Origin: Clostridiaceae bacterium OM02-2AC
GTDB taxonomy: Bacteria; Bacillota_I; Bacilli_A; Erysipelotrichales; Erysipelotrichaceae
Assembly (NCBI GenBank): GCA_003481775.1
Contig: QULU01000028.1
Span: 1 to 64,000 of the forward strand
DNA length: 64,000 nucleotides
Direction of reading: 5' to 3'
Shown piece after piece: positions 17,822-26,483 of the stretch. A program made the translations under genes and the position numbers. Numbering within the stretch: the first letter of the stretch is position 1; each line of letters opens with the position of its first letter. The notes under the pieces are model-generated. The model had not been told where the DNA came from, did no database searches, and worked only from the letters and a program-made list of their open reading frames with translations.

Positions 17822-18265
17822 ATGTTAAACATGTTTGAACTTTTATTGCCGCTTATTCTGATCGCGCTGATTTCTTTACCACTGGTGAATGTATTCCGTG
17901 GAAAGAAGAGTGTATCTGTAGCAAAACGCCGTATGATTACGCACGTCTGCTTCTTCTTTGCTATCGTATTGGGAACAGTATTCTTCAGTGCAACGAAGGC
18001 TTATGCTGCAGGTGCTGATGATGTCACAATGAAAATGGCCGGCTCCATCGGTCAGGGTCTTGGCTTTATCGCCGCTGCACTTGCGACCGGACTTTCCGCA
18101 CTGGGTGCAGGTATTGCCGTTGCTGCCGCTGCACCTGCCGCAATCGGAGCATTCTCTGAAAATGAGAAGAACTTCGGTAAATCCATGATCTTTGTTGCCC
18201 TGGGTGAAGGTGTTGCTATCTACGGTCTTTTGATCTCTATCTTCATTATCTTCATGAAGCTGTAA
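17822..18265 (+). CDS. ntpK: V/A-type ATPase proteolipid subunit K with N-terminal extension
   Basis: This 147-residue protein is the ring subunit that carries the ion. The C-terminal part (about 70-147) is a single two-helix hairpin: Gly/Ala-rich GLGFIAAALATGLSALGAGIA, and FVALGEGVAIYGLL with the ion-binding glutamate E129. The first 62 residues are not a second proteolipid hairpin. They contain a membrane segment (5-25), basic KRR (35-37), a hydrophobic stretch and ATKAYA followed by AGADD, which looks like a signal-peptidase site. A processed mature ring subunit of about 85 residues is possible, as the Thermus V-ATPase L subunit also has a leader. Ion choice (Na+ or H+) is not decided. Confidence 0.9.
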   Translation: MLNMFELLLPLILIALISLPLVNVFRGKKSVSVAKRRMITHVCFFFAIVLGTVFFSATKAYAAGADDVTMKMAGSIGQGLGFIAAALATGLSALGAGIAVAAAAPAAIGAFSENEKNFGKSMIFVALGEGVAIYGLLISIFIIFMKL

Positions 18266-18283
18266 TACGGGTGGTGATCATTC

Positions 18284-18592
18284 GTGAAATTCTACCTGCT
18301 CAGTGATAACATCGATACCCAGATGGGGATGCGTCTGGCAGGGATCGAAGGGGTGGTCGTCCATGAGCGTCATGAGGTTCTGGAGGAGCTGGAGCGTGTG
18401 ATGCATATGGAGGATATAGCAATCGTTTTGATGACGACAAAGCTGATTGAAACCTGCCCCGAGGTTATTTCTGAATTAAAACTGAAACAAAAGAAACCAC
18501 TGATTGTTGAGATACCCGACCGTCATGGCTCCGCAAAGATCGGAGAGACCATTGACCGTTATGTATCCGAGGCAATCGGTGTGAAACTATGA
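18284..18592 (+). CDS. ntpG: V/A-type ATPase subunit F (central axle)
   Basis: A 102-residue small soluble subunit with the Rossmann-like fold of V-ATPase F: FYLLSDNIDTQMGMRLAGIEGV, then DIAIVLMTTKLIE and LKQKKPLIVEIPDRHG. It sits on the rotating D shaft. The start is GTG at 18284 preceded by GGGTGGTGAT. It lies 18 nt after subunit K and ends 10 nt before the subunit E start. Confidence 0.9.
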   Translation: MKFYLLSDNIDTQMGMRLAGIEGVVVHERHEVLEELERVMHMEDIAIVLMTTKLIETCPEVISELKLKQKKPLIVEIPDRHGSAKIGETIDRYVSEAIGVKL

Positions 18593-18602
18593 GGTGTTTG
18601 CT

Positions 18603-19199
18603 ATGCTAGATGACAAAATTAAATTGGAGCAGTACTTTGAGGAAGAGATAAAACGAGTTAGCGACATCGAGATTGCCGGTATTGAACAGGAAATAGATGA
18701 AATCCGAAAAAAATCCATGGAGGGCCTGGAGCTGGAAGCACAACGTGAGGCTGGACTTACCAGAGACCAGGAACTGAAGGAAATGGCCAGCGAGCATGCC
18801 ATTCGTCTAAGCAAGGCACATGAGGAAACGAATCGCAGACTTATGAAAAAACGCCGTGAGCTTACCGATGCGGTATTCAAGGCCGCAAAACAGCAGCTGA
18901 AAGAATTTGCCATCTGTAAGGATTATGTAGAGCTTTTAAAGAAAAAAGCTACCGACCTCACACAGCTGGGCTATGCGCATGTTGTGTTTTATGTCGCAGA
19001 CAGAGATCAGGCTGTTTTGAAGGATATTTGTGAGGCGTATGGTAAGCCCTGTGAGGGGAAATGCGATGCAGATATTCTGCTTGGAGGATTTCGCATGGAA
19101 TGTGAGGAAAAAGGAATCGTTGTAGATGAAACCTTTGACACCGGCATCGATGAACAGAAAGACTGGTTCTATACGAACTCCGGATTGTTTATAAAATAA
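18603..19199 (+). CDS. ntpE: V/A-type ATPase subunit E (peripheral stalk)
   Basis: A 198-residue protein. The N-terminal half is a long charged coiled coil (about 10-105) and the C-terminal half a globular domain that binds the A3B3 head (DADILLGGFRMECEEKGIVVDETFDT is the typical subunit E ending: gG.... ...i.vdntld). ATG 18603 is chosen for its GAGGTG site 7 nt upstream; GTG 18594 in the same frame is an alternative. It pairs with the G/H-like subunit encoded first in the operon. Confidence 0.88.
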   Translation: MLDDKIKLEQYFEEEIKRVSDIEIAGIEQEIDEIRKKSMEGLELEAQREAGLTRDQELKEMASEHAIRLSKAHEETNRRLMKKRRELTDAVFKAAKQQLKEFAICKDYVELLKKKATDLTQLGYAHVVFYVADRDQAVLKDICEAYGKPCEGKCDADILLGGFRMECEEKGIVVDETFDTGIDEQKDWFYTNSGLFIK

Positions 19200-19233
19200 A
19201 TTGCATACGAAACCGTATGATTGAGGTGATAAT

Positions 19234-20985
19234 GTGAGTGAAAATGTTATATATTCCATCAACGGTCCAGTCGTAAAGGTCCAAAATGCAGTCGACTTCT
19301 CCATGCTGGAGAAAGTATATGTCGGTCATAAACGTCTGATGGGAGAGGTGATTTCCATCAGCAAAGAGGCAACGACGATTCAGGTGTATGAATCCACAAC
19401 AGGATTAAAGCCGGGAGAACCAGTCGAGCCTACGGGCAGTCCGATTTCTGTAACACTGGGGCCCGGTATCCTGCGTAATATCTTTGACGGTATCGAACGT
19501 CCGTTAAAGGAAATTGCAAAGGAATCCGGTGCCTTCATTGCGACCGGAAGCGATGTGGCACCGCTGGATGAAGAGGTCTTATGGGATGTAACCGTAAAGG
19601 TTTCTGTAGGGGATGAGGTTGTTCCCGGACAGATTTTTGCGACGCTTCCGGAAACAGATCTGATCGAGCATCGCTGCATGATTCCGCCAACCCTGTATGG
19701 AACGGTTGTGGAAGCGGCAGAGAACGGGAAATACGGCATCAATCAATGCATCCTGAAGGTAAAGGATGAAAAGGATAAGCTTCACGAGCTGACACTGGTA
19801 CAGAAATGGCCGATCAAAACGGCACGTCCTGTAGCGGAGCGTCTGCCGATCAGTGTGCCTTTGATTACCGGACAGCGTATTTTTGATACCCTGTTCCCGA
19901 TTGCCAAGGGTGGTACGGCAGCAATTCCGGGCGGCTTTGGTACCGGAAAGACCATGACGCAGCATCAGCTGGCGAAGTGGTGTGATGCCGATATCATCGT
20001 CTATGTTGGCTGTGGTGAGCGTGGAAATGAGATGACGCAGGTTCTGGAGGAATTTTCCGAGCTGATTGACCCGAAATCCAATCGTCCGCTGACGGATCGT
20101 ACTGTGCTGATTGCCAACACGTCCAACATGCCGGTTGCGGCACGTGAAGCGAGTATTTATACCGGTTTGACACTGGCAGAGTATTATCGTGACATGGGAT
20201 ATCATGTTGCCATCATGGCGGACTCCACATCACGCTGGGCGGAGGCGCTTCGTGAAATCAGTGGACGTCTGGAGGAAATGCCGGCCGAGGAAGGCTTCCC
20301 GGCATATCTGCCTAGCCGGATTTCACAGTTCTATGAGCGTGCCGGCTATATGAAGACACTGAATGATCAGGTGGGTTCGGTATCCATCATCGGTGCCGTA
20401 TCCCCGCAAGGCTCTGATTTCTCCGAGCCTGTCACCCAGAACACCAAGCGATTTGTGCGCTGCTTCTGGGCGCTGGACAAGCAGCTTGCCTATGCGCGTC
20501 ACTATTTTGCCATTAACTGGACGGAAAGCTATTCCGAATATGTGACGGACTTAACGAAATGGTACAATAAAAATGTGGATATGCGCTTTCTGCGCAGCCG
20601 TCAGGAAATCATGAGTCTGTTGGCAGAGGAAGCGAAGCTGATGGAAATCGTGAAGCTGATCGGCAGCGACGTACTGCCGGAGGATCAGAAGCTGGTTATT
20701 GAAATCTGCAAGGTCATCCGGGTAGGATATCTGCAGCAGAATGCGTTCCATAAGGATGATACGTATGTACCGCTGCAAAAGCAGCTGAAAATGATGGATG
20801 TAATTCTATATTTATATAAGAAATGCAAAGATCTGGTAGCACAGGGAAAACCGATGAGTCAGGCTGTGGCCTCCGGTATTTTCGACAAGGTTACCAAAAT
20901 GAAATACGATGTGCCGAATGACCACATCGAGCTGCTGGATGATTACTTCCGACAGATTGATGCGGCTGTCTCACAGGTTGCGTAA
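19234..20985 (+). CDS. ntpA: V/A-type ATPase catalytic subunit A
   Basis: A 583-residue nucleotide-hydrolysing head subunit. It starts with the beta-barrel ending in INGPVVKV, has the non-homologous insertion typical of A subunits, then Walker A GGFGTGKT (about residues 232-239), GCGERGNEM and the MADSTSRWAEALREISGRLEEMPAEEG block. Length matches the family (578-600). The start is GTG at 19234 with GAGGTGAT upstream. It couples ATP hydrolysis or synthesis to Na+/H+ movement through K and I. Confidence 0.97.
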   Translation: MSENVIYSINGPVVKVQNAVDFSMLEKVYVGHKRLMGEVISISKEATTIQVYESTTGLKPGEPVEPTGSPISVTLGPGILRNIFDGIERPLKEIAKESGAFIATGSDVAPLDEEVLWDVTVKVSVGDEVVPGQIFATLPETDLIEHRCMIPPTLYGTVVEAAENGKYGINQCILKVKDEKDKLHELTLVQKWPIKTARPVAERLPISVPLITGQRIFDTLFPIAKGGTAAIPGGFGTGKTMTQHQLAKWCDADIIVYVGCGERGNEMTQVLEEFSELIDPKSNRPLTDRTVLIANTSNMPVAAREASIYTGLTLAEYYRDMGYHVAIMADSTSRWAEALREISGRLEEMPAEEGFPAYLPSRISQFYERAGYMKTLNDQVGSVSIIGAVSPQGSDFSEPVTQNTKRFVRCFWALDKQLAYARHYFAINWTESYSEYVTDLTKWYNKNVDMRFLRSRQEIMSLLAEEAKLMEIVKLIGSDVLPEDQKLVIEICKVIRVGYLQQNAFHKDDTYVPLQKQLKMMDVILYLYKKCKDLVAQGKPMSQAVASGIFDKVTKMKYDVPNDHIELLDDYFRQIDAAVSQVA

Positions 20986-20997
20986 GGAGGAAAGTAC

Positions 20998-22440
20998 ATG
21001 AGTCTTCAATATGTAGGATTGAGTGAAATTAACGGACCTCTTGTCTTCCTGGATAACGTGGAAAACGCCAGCTATGAAGAGATGGTGGAAATCAAATGCG
21101 GAGATGGAACGACACGTCTGGGAAGAGTGGTTCAGCTGGAGGGCAAGAAAGCTGCCATTCAGGTGTTTGAGGGAACCAATGGAATCTCCCTGAAAAACAC
21201 AAAAACAAAATTTACAGGGAAGCCGATGGAGCTGGCGTTATCACGCGAGATGCTGGGGCGTACCTTTAACGGAAGCGGACAGCCAATCGACGGGCTGGGA
21301 GAAATCTATGCCGAGAAAAGTGCGGATATCAATGGACAGCCATTGAATCCGGTTTCCCGTGTGTATCCGCGTAACTATATCAATACCGGTATCTCCAGTA
21401 TCGATGCCTTAACGACACTGATTCGTGGACAGAAGCTGCCGATTTTCTCCGGTTCCGGTATGCCGCACAATGAGCTGGCAGTTCAGCTTGTTAAGCAGGC
21501 GAAGATATCGGAGGGGGACGGCAAGAATTTCTGTATCGTCTTTGCGGCCATGGGGGTCAAAAATGACGTTGCGGATTATTTCAAGCGTTCCTTTGAGGAA
21601 GCTGGTGTTATGGAAAAGGTTGTTATGTTCATCAATCTATCCAATGACCCAATCATTGAGCGTACGCTGACACCGCGCTGTGCCTTAACCGCTGCGGAGT
21701 ATCTGGCGTATGAGCAGGATATGCATGTACTGGTTATTCTGACTGATATCACCTCCTATTGTGAGGCGCTGCGTGAGTTCTCCAGCAGTAAGGGAGAAAT
21801 ACCGGGACGTAAAGGGTATCCAGGATATTTGTATTCTGATTTGGCTTCGCTGTATGAAAGAGCAGGTATTGTGAAGGGTGCCGGAGGGTCTGTAACACAG
21901 ATTCCGATTCTGACCATGCCCAATGATGATATCACACACCCGATTCCTGACCTTACCGGTTATATTACCGAGGGGCAGATCGTACTGGATCGTAATCTGA
22001 ATCAGATGGGAGTATATCCGCCGGTTGGTGTTCTGCCTTCCTTGTCACGTCTGATGAAGGATGGCATCGGTGAAGGCTTTACAAGAAAGGATCACTCAGA
22101 TGTATCCAATCAGCTGTTTGCAGCCTATGCGAAGGTGCAGGATGCCAGAAGTCTGGCTTCTGTTATCGGTGAGGATGAGCTGAGTGATGTCGACAAGCAG
22201 TATATGTCCTTTGGTACCTTATTTGAGGAGCATTTCCTGAATCAGGGATTTGATGATAACCGTAGTATTGAAGAAACGCTGGATCTGGGCTGGGATTTGC
22301 TCAGTGTCCTGCCGCGTGCGGAGCTTGACCGTGTGGATAATGAGGTTCTTGAAGTGTACTACGATCATGAACGTGCGGTGAAACGCTTTGGTCTGAAGAG
22401 TGGACCTATCATCAAGGAACTGGCATCTCAGGGTAACTGA
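20998..22440 (+). CDS. ntpB: V/A-type ATPase regulatory subunit B
   Basis: A 480-residue non-catalytic head subunit. The P-loop position reads [12 protein letters not shown] instead of GKT, as in all B subunits. Downstream are [30 protein letters not shown] and [11 protein letters not shown], which are family blocks. Length is slightly longer than the usual 460. It has a GTAAGGAGG site, lies 12 nt after ntpA and alternates with A in the hexamer. Confidence 0.97.
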   Translation: MSLQYVGLSEINGPLVFLDNVENASYEEMVEIKCGDGTTRLGRVVQLEGKKAAIQVFEGTNGISLKNTKTKFTGKPMELALSREMLGRTFNGSGQPIDGLGEIYAEKSADINGQPLNPVSRVYPRNYINTGISSIDALTTLIRGQKLPIFSGSGMPHNELAVQLVKQAKISEGDGKNFCIVFAAMGVKNDVADYFKRSFEEAGVMEKVVMFINLSNDPIIERTLTPRCALTAAEYLAYEQDMHVLVILTDITSYCEALREFSSSKGEIPGRKGYPGYLYSDLASLYERAGIVKGAGGSVTQIPILTMPNDDITHPIPDLTGYITEGQIVLDRNLNQMGVYPPVGVLPSLSRLMKDGIGEGFTRKDHSDVSNQLFAAYAKVQDARSLASVIGEDELSDVDKQYMSFGTLFEEHFLNQGFDDNRSIEETLDLGWDLLSVLPRAELDRVDNEVLEVYYDHERAVKRFGLKSGPIIKELASQGN

Positions 22441-22442
22441 TT

Positions 22443-23081
22443 ATGGCCAATAAACAGGTGTTTCCAACCAAAGGAAATCTGATTGCGACAAAGAAATCAA
22501 ATGATCTGGCTCATATGGGCTATGAATTGATGGATCGGAAACGGAATATCCTGACGCGTGAAATGATGTCGCTGCTGGATGATGTTAAGCTGCTGCGTGA
22601 TAAGATCACCATTACGTATCAGAAGGCTTATTATGCCTTGCAGCAGGCGAATATGTCCCTGGGAGTCATCAGTGATCTGGTGGAGGCGGTGCCGGTGGAT
22701 ACCGGAATTCATATCAGCTATCGAAGTGTCATGGGTGTGGAGATTCCAAAGATTCAATATGATAAGCAGGAGTATAAGCTGACATACGGCTTGGATCATG
22801 CGAATTCCAAGCTGGATTATGCTTACCGCTGTTTTTATAAGGTTAAGGAAATGACAGTGATTCTGGCTGAGGTGGAGAACAGTGTCTATCGGCTTGCGAA
22901 TGCAATCCGCAAGGCGCAGAAGCGTGCCAATGCCCTGAAGAACATCGTAATTCCGGATTTTGAACACAATATCAAATTCATAACGGATGCACTTGAGGAA
23001 AAGGAGCGGGAGGAGTTTTCCCGTCAGAAGGTCATCAAGGCAACCAAGGATCGAAGAAAAGCTGAAGAGTCCGCAACATAG
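22443..23081 (+). CDS. ntpD: V/A-type ATPase subunit D (central axle)
   Basis: A 212-residue rotor shaft: N- and C-terminal antiparallel helices (PTKGNLIATKKSNDLAHMGYELMDRKRNIL; RKAQKRANALKNIVIPDFEHNIKFI) are the family signature. It starts 2 nt after the ntpB stop, so it is probably translationally coupled. It is the last gene of the operon; a terminator overlaps its stop codon. Confidence 0.95.
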   Translation: MANKQVFPTKGNLIATKKSNDLAHMGYELMDRKRNILTREMMSLLDDVKLLRDKITITYQKAYYALQQANMSLGVISDLVEAVPVDTGIHISYRSVMGVEIPKIQYDKQEYKLTYGLDHANSKLDYAYRCFYKVKEMTVILAEVENSVYRLANAIRKAQKRANALKNIVIPDFEHNIKFITDALEEKEREEFSRQKVIKATKDRRKAEESAT

Positions 23082-23094
23082 CGGCTCTTTTTTT
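23066..23094 (+). terminator. Terminator of the V/A-ATPase operon
   Basis: AGAG-T-CCGC pairs with GCGG-CTCT (one bulged T) around loop AACATA, then seven T. The left arm is inside the ntpD coding end. Confidence 0.8.
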
Positions 23095-23170
23095 CAATGC
23101 TGTGCTATACTAGAGATAGAGATGTATAGAGATATAAGGAAACATGTGGTCATGTAAAGGAGAGGAATAT

Positions 23171-23530
23171 ATGGCAAAGGCTACGGATCGGACAATACAG
23201 GAATATGTACAGGGATGTGATGAGGAGTATCGTGCAAGGATACAGGACATACTTGCAATATGCAGAGAGCTGGTACCGGATGCAGAGGAAAAAATCAGCT
23301 GGGGATTGCCAACATTTCTGTATCATGGGTATCTGGTGCAGGTGGGACAGTGTAAGGGCTATATTGGCTTCTATCCGGGAAATGATGCTATTCGGGCATT
23401 TCAGGAGGAGCTTGCTTCCTATAAATGTACAAAGACGGCAATTCATCTGCCCCTGCATGAAAAAATGCCGCTTGCTCTGATTCGCAGAATACTGATTTTT
23501 TGTAAAGAATATAATGAGACACATGCATAA
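23171..23530 (+). CDS. DUF1801 / YdhG-like protein
   Basis: A 119-residue cytosolic protein with the DUF1801 pattern: TIQEYVQGCDEEYRARIQDI, EEKISWGLPTFLYHG, IGFYPGNDAIRAFQEEL, and KTAIHLPLHEKMPLALIRRIL. A few relatives are reported as iron chaperone-like or phosphate-stress proteins, but the family role is poorly known. The start at 23171 has AAAGGAGAGGA upstream. It is a monocistronic gene between the ATPase operon and the tRNA operon. A weak hairpin (GCCTTT / AAGGC, 23575-23591) follows it. Confidence 0.8.
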   Translation: MAKATDRTIQEYVQGCDEEYRARIQDILAICRELVPDAEEKISWGLPTFLYHGYLVQVGQCKGYIGFYPGNDAIRAFQEELASYKCTKTAIHLPLHEKMPLALIRRILIFCKEYNETHA

Positions 23531-23647
23531 TTCTGCAAAAGAGGAGTGAAAACAATCGAAGAAAAGGGCACAAGGCCTTTATTTATAAGGCTATTTTGCA
23601 TCTGCCTGAAAAAAGATAAAAAAAACGAAAAAAATTCAAAAAAAGTC

Positions 23648-23676
23648 TTGCATAAATGGTCTTTCTGTTGTATTAT
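23648..23676 (+). promoter_or_regulatory. Promoter of the tRNA operon
   Basis: TTGCAT (23648-23653), 17-bp spacer and TATTAT (23671-23676), 48 nt before the first tRNA. Confidence 0.75.
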
Positions 23677-23724
23677 ATATGAGCACTGATGAGAACAGCG
23701 TAAAGATAGAAAACGAAAAACGAT

Positions 23725-23801
23725 GCGCCCATAGCTCAACTGGATAGAGCGTTTGACTACGGATCAAAAGGTTGTGGGTTCGATTCCTGCTGGGCGCGCC
23801 A
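23725..23801 (+). tRNA. tRNA-Arg (ACG)
   Basis: 77 nt, CCA encoded. Acceptor GCGCCCA/TGGGCGC; anticodon stem TTTGA/TCAAA with loop CTACGGA, anticodon ACG. The T stem (GTGGG/CCTGC) contains two wobble pairs. Confidence 0.95.
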
Positions 23802-23808
23802 TTTATTT

Positions 23809-23885
23809 CGGGATGTAGCACAGCTTGGTAGTGCACTTGATTTGGGATCAAGGGGTCGCAGGTTCAAATCCTGTCATCCCGACCA
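23809..23885 (+). tRNA. tRNA-Pro (TGG)
   Basis: 77 nt, CCA encoded. Acceptor CGGGATG/CATCCCG; anticodon stem CTTGA/TCAAG, loop TTTGGGA, anticodon TGG. Confidence 0.96.
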
Positions 23886-23903
23886 TTGTAAAATTGTAAA
23901 GAC

Positions 23904-23980
23904 GGCTGGGTAGCTTAGTTGGCTAGAGCATCCGGTTCATACCCGGAAGGTCGCGAGTTCGAGTCTCGCCCCCGCCACCA
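23904..23980 (+). tRNA. tRNA-Met (CAT), elongator
   Basis: 77 nt, CCA encoded. Anticodon stem TCCGG/CCGGA, loop TTCATAC. Acceptor GGCTGGG against CCCCGCC leaves a T-C mismatch at position 4:69, where G-C is usual. The G1-C72 pair shows it is not the initiator. Confidence 0.9.
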
Positions 23981-23992
23981 ATTTTGCTAATT

Positions 23993-24069
23993 GGACCCTT
24001 AGCTCAGTTGGTCAGAGCATCCGGCTCATAACCGGTGGGTCGTAGGTTCGAGTCCTACAGGGTCCACCA
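23993..24069 (+). tRNA. tRNA-Ile2 (CAT, lysidine type) probable
   Basis: 77 nt, CCA encoded. Acceptor GGACCCT/AGGGTCC; loop CTCATAA, anticodon CAT. The overall sequence and its place after Met and before Ser match the Ile2 gene in the Bacillus order (Met-Ile-Ser-fMet), so modification to lysidine is expected. Position 27:43 is T-T. Confidence 0.75.
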
Positions 24070-24087
24070 TTATGTTACCGAACATCT

Positions 24088-24178
24088 GGAGGAATACCCA
24101 AGTGGTTGAAGGGTCCGGTCTTGAAAACCGGTAGGTCGGGAAACTGGCGCCTGGGTTCGAATCCCAGTTCCTCCGCCA
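24088..24178 (+). tRNA. tRNA-Ser (TGA)
   Basis: 91 nt with a long variable arm (GTCGGGAAACTGGCGC region), CCA encoded. Acceptor GGAGGAA/TTCCTCC; anticodon loop CTTGAAA, anticodon TGA. Confidence 0.96.
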
Positions 24179-24217
24179 TTTAAATCTTCAACAAAAAAAG
24201 AATTGCTCATTAAACAT

Positions 24218-24294
<77 letters not shown>

Positions 24295-24297
24295 AAT

Positions 24298-24373
24298 GGT
24301 CCCGTAGCTCAGTCGGTAGAGCAATGGACTGAAAATCCATGTGTCGTTGGTTCGATTCCGACCGGGACCACCA
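24298..24373 (+). tRNA. tRNA-Phe (GAA)
   Basis: 76 nt, CCA encoded. Acceptor GGTCCCG/CGGGACC; anticodon stem ATGGA/TCCAT with loop CTGAAAA, anticodon GAA. It lies 3 nt after the initiator tRNA. Confidence 0.97.
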
Positions 24374-24386
24374 TTTGACGAAATGT

Positions 24387-24413
24387 AACCACTCAGAAAT
24401 GAGTGGTTTTTTC
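24387..24413 (+). terminator. Terminator of the tRNA operon
   Basis: An 8-bp perfect stem AACCACTC/GAGTGGTT with loop AGAAAT, followed by T-rich sequence. Confidence 0.9.
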
Positions 24414-24516
24414 TTGTTTGATAGGAAAGTTCTTTCACAAGAAAAACTAAAGAAAAAAGCCAAAAAGTTATTTAAGAAGAACATTTTGGCTTAGAAGACA
24501 TTATAAAAAATGATGA

Positions 24517-24744
24517 TCAAAAGGGTAAATCTTCAGGATCAAATCCTGATTCCCATTGTTCAACTTTCTTTTCTTTATTATGCCAAATCATTACACCATG
24601 GCATTTTGGACATTCAAGCAGTATTTCGTATTTTTTTGTTTTGCGATTATAGGTTGCCAGTTCGTCTGCGATTTCTTCTTCCGCCCATTCTTCATATCCA
24701 CACCTTTTGCATTTCATTTTAATATATTCCGTTTCCATCAACAT
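24517..24744 (-). CDS. Small zinc-ribbon protein of the IS91-like element
   Basis: A 75-residue protein with two CxxC pairs, CKRC (about 12-15) and CPKC (about 45-48), forming a zinc ribbon, then the acidic tail GFDPEDLPF. The start at ATG 24744 has an AGGAG site; the upstream in-frame extension overlaps the transposase end. It lies 10 nt downstream of the transposase gene, on the same strand, and is probably co-transcribed. It may be a DNA-binding helper or a passenger; no function is established. Confidence 0.6.
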   Translation of the reverse strand: MLMETEYIKMKCKRCGYEEWAEEEIADELATYNRKTKKYEILLECPKCHGVMIWHNKEKKVEQWESGFDPEDLPF

Positions 24745-24754
24745 TGTTTTTCTC

Positions 24755-25951
24755 CTAGGGAACATAACATTCCAAAAATTCCATGTAATGTCCACACTTA
24801 CATAATAAGGGATCATGATGAAAAGTATGTATAAGAAAATCTCGCCAATTTTTTTTGAAAAGAGAAGCACGAAAAAGTCGCTGCGTCATAACTTTAACAA
24901 GTGCTCTGGCTTTTTTCTTTACCGAAGCATATACGCCATAATAGCGAATCATTTTAAATTGATCATCAGGAACATGAAGAATGAGCTTCTTCATAAAATC
25001 GATGACAGATTCGCAGATATCTACTCTTACACCATCCTCATGACGCTCATACCAATAGGATACTGTCTTATTGACGGGATCATAATCCGTTATGCGAGAT
25101 TGAGCCATTACAGGTCTACCTACATATCTTACAACATAATCAACGGTATCATCAACATTTTTATACTTTGTGGGAGGAGCATAAACATAAAAACCATTAT
25201 CATACTTTTTATAAAGGATATTGGTAATCTTTTTTAGCATCAATTTATATTTATCCCCAATATTATCTCTTAAGGCATATAAAAGAGTAGTCATCCAACG
25301 TTTGCGCAGAGCAGTATAAGAAATAAATTTCAAGCGATGAAAAACATTGGCTTCGTCAACATAGCCATCTGCAAGAAGAATGTGGACATGTGGATTCCAT
25401 TTTAGATCACGACCGAATGTATGGAGGGTGATGATGAAGGCAGGCTTAAAATGGTCATCTTTCTTACCAAAGGAATCAAAAATATGATTGAGAGTATCCG
25501 CAGCGGCAGAAAACAAAAGATTCAGCAGCTTTCTGTCGTATTGAAAAAACTGGCGAAGCTTTTCAGCAATCGTGAGAACAACATGCCGATGCGGACAATC
25601 TAGAACAATTGATTTAATGGTGTCTGCACGTTGAGCAGCATATTTGACACCACAAGAATTACAAAACTTAGACTTACAAGAATGAGGAACGATCTTAAAG
25701 TCATGGCAATGCGGACATTCGAAAAGAGAAAAACCAGCCTCAGGCGTTCTGCATTTGACCATACGTTCTACATTGGAGAAGACACAAGAACGAAGAGGTT
25801 TTTGAATGATTTCAGGGTCTTCAAGTAACTCTTGAAAATGATTTGTAAAGATGTTTTGGATAATATTTTTATCAAGATCAACAAAGTCATCAGCACAAAG
25901 CAACCCGAGCTTTTTCATCATCATTTCAGAAGCCAAAAAAAACACCACCAA
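24755..25951 (-). CDS. IS91-family (IS1294/IS801-like) transposase
   Basis: A protein of up to 398 residues. An N-terminal zinc-binding region (FECPHCHDFKIVPHSCKSKFCNSCG, about 79-103) is followed by the HUH metal site WNPHVHILLADG (about 190) and a tyrosine helix DYVVRYVGRP (about 280-289). That layout marks rolling-circle transposases that nick single strands and move by one-ended transfer. No frameshift or stop is seen, so it looks intact. The start is uncertain: TTG 25951 gives the full frame, ATG 25924 gives 389 residues; neither has a clear ribosome site. A -10-like TATAAT lies just upstream on the minus strand. Confidence 0.88.
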   Translation of the reverse strand: MVVFFLASEMMMKKLGLLCADDFVDLDKNIIQNIFTNHFQELLEDPEIIQKPLRSCVFSNVERMVKCRTPEAGFSLFECPHCHDFKIVPHSCKSKFCNSCGVKYAAQRADTIKSIVLDCPHRHVVLTIAEKLRQFFQYDRKLLNLLFSAAADTLNHIFDSFGKKDDHFKPAFIITLHTFGRDLKWNPHVHILLADGYVDEANVFHRLKFISYTALRKRWMTTLLYALRDNIGDKYKLMLKKITNILYKKYDNGFYVYAPPTKYKNVDDTVDYVVRYVGRPVMAQSRITDYDPVNKTVSYWYERHEDGVRVDICESVIDFMKKLILHVPDDQFKMIRYYGVYASVKKKARALVKVMTQRLFRASLFKKNWRDFLIHTFHHDPLLCKCGHYMEFLECYVP

Positions 25952-26004
25952 TCATATGATTCTATTATACAATATTGGCAGTGTTTTCGCATTCGTCAGT
26001 TAAC

Positions 26005-26043
26005 ATGTCCGCTAGGACATTTTTTTATCGCTTGCTGGCGATT
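26005..26043. other. Paired hairpins at the 5' side of the IS91-like element
   Basis: ATGTCC-GCTA-GGACAT followed by seven T (26005-26027), then ATCGC/GCGAT (26027-26043). This could be the terminal recognition end of the element or a terminator read rightward. From here to the promoter at 26401 (about 350 bp) I see no gene. Confidence 0.4.
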
Positions 26044-26400
26044 TGATTTGCCGGATTGTACATCTTTATACAGGAAGAAAAGTCACAGGTATCCTTCTGC
26101 AATTCCTGCTTCAAAACGGGAAGAATACTGCATGATGAAGGGCAGAAGGAAAAGCCTATATAAAGCGATGTGCCTGCTCCTTTCTATTTTTTTCAGGTAA
26201 TCCAAACACACAAGCGTCTGTATAGCCTAAACTGTTTTCTTATATTTGCAGGGATACAGCATATAAATACCTATAGGAGTTGAATCTTTTCCTGATATAA
26301 AATATATACATACATTGCGCAAGGTGCTGGCTTCTATGCCATTCTTTGTCCAATAAAATACCATACGGTTTTATAGTTTATTGATATTTTTTAGAATTGC

Positions 26401-26448
26401 TTGACAATGCTTTCTCCTTCATGTACTATTGTATTAGATGGTTAATAC
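26401..26448 (+). promoter_or_regulatory. Promoter and candidate GntR operator
   Basis: TTGACA (26401-26406), 17-bp spacer and TACTAT (26424-26429). Immediately downstream is the palindrome GTATTA-N6-TAATAC (26431-26448), with an extra half-site GTAATAC at 26450-26456. The location over the transcription start suggests repression by the YtrA-type GntR protein encoded in the same operon. Confidence 0.65.
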
Positions 26449-26483
26449 AGTAATACATGAACCATTTACGAGGGAGGAATTTT

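Larger units (their letters stand above)
24425..26045 (-). mobile_element. IS91/IS1294-like insertion element (approximate ends)
   Basis: This AT-rich block, inserted just after the tRNA operon terminator, holds a Y-type HUH transposase and a small zinc-ribbon gene on the minus strand. Elements of this family lack long terminal inverted repeats and end in short hairpins. Candidates are AGCCAAAA..TTTTGGCT around 24458-24493 at the 3' (ori) side, and two hairpins at 26005-26026 (ATGTCC/GGACAT) and 26027-26043 (ATCGC/GCGAT) at the 5' (ter) side. The exact ends are not determined. Confidence 0.6.
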
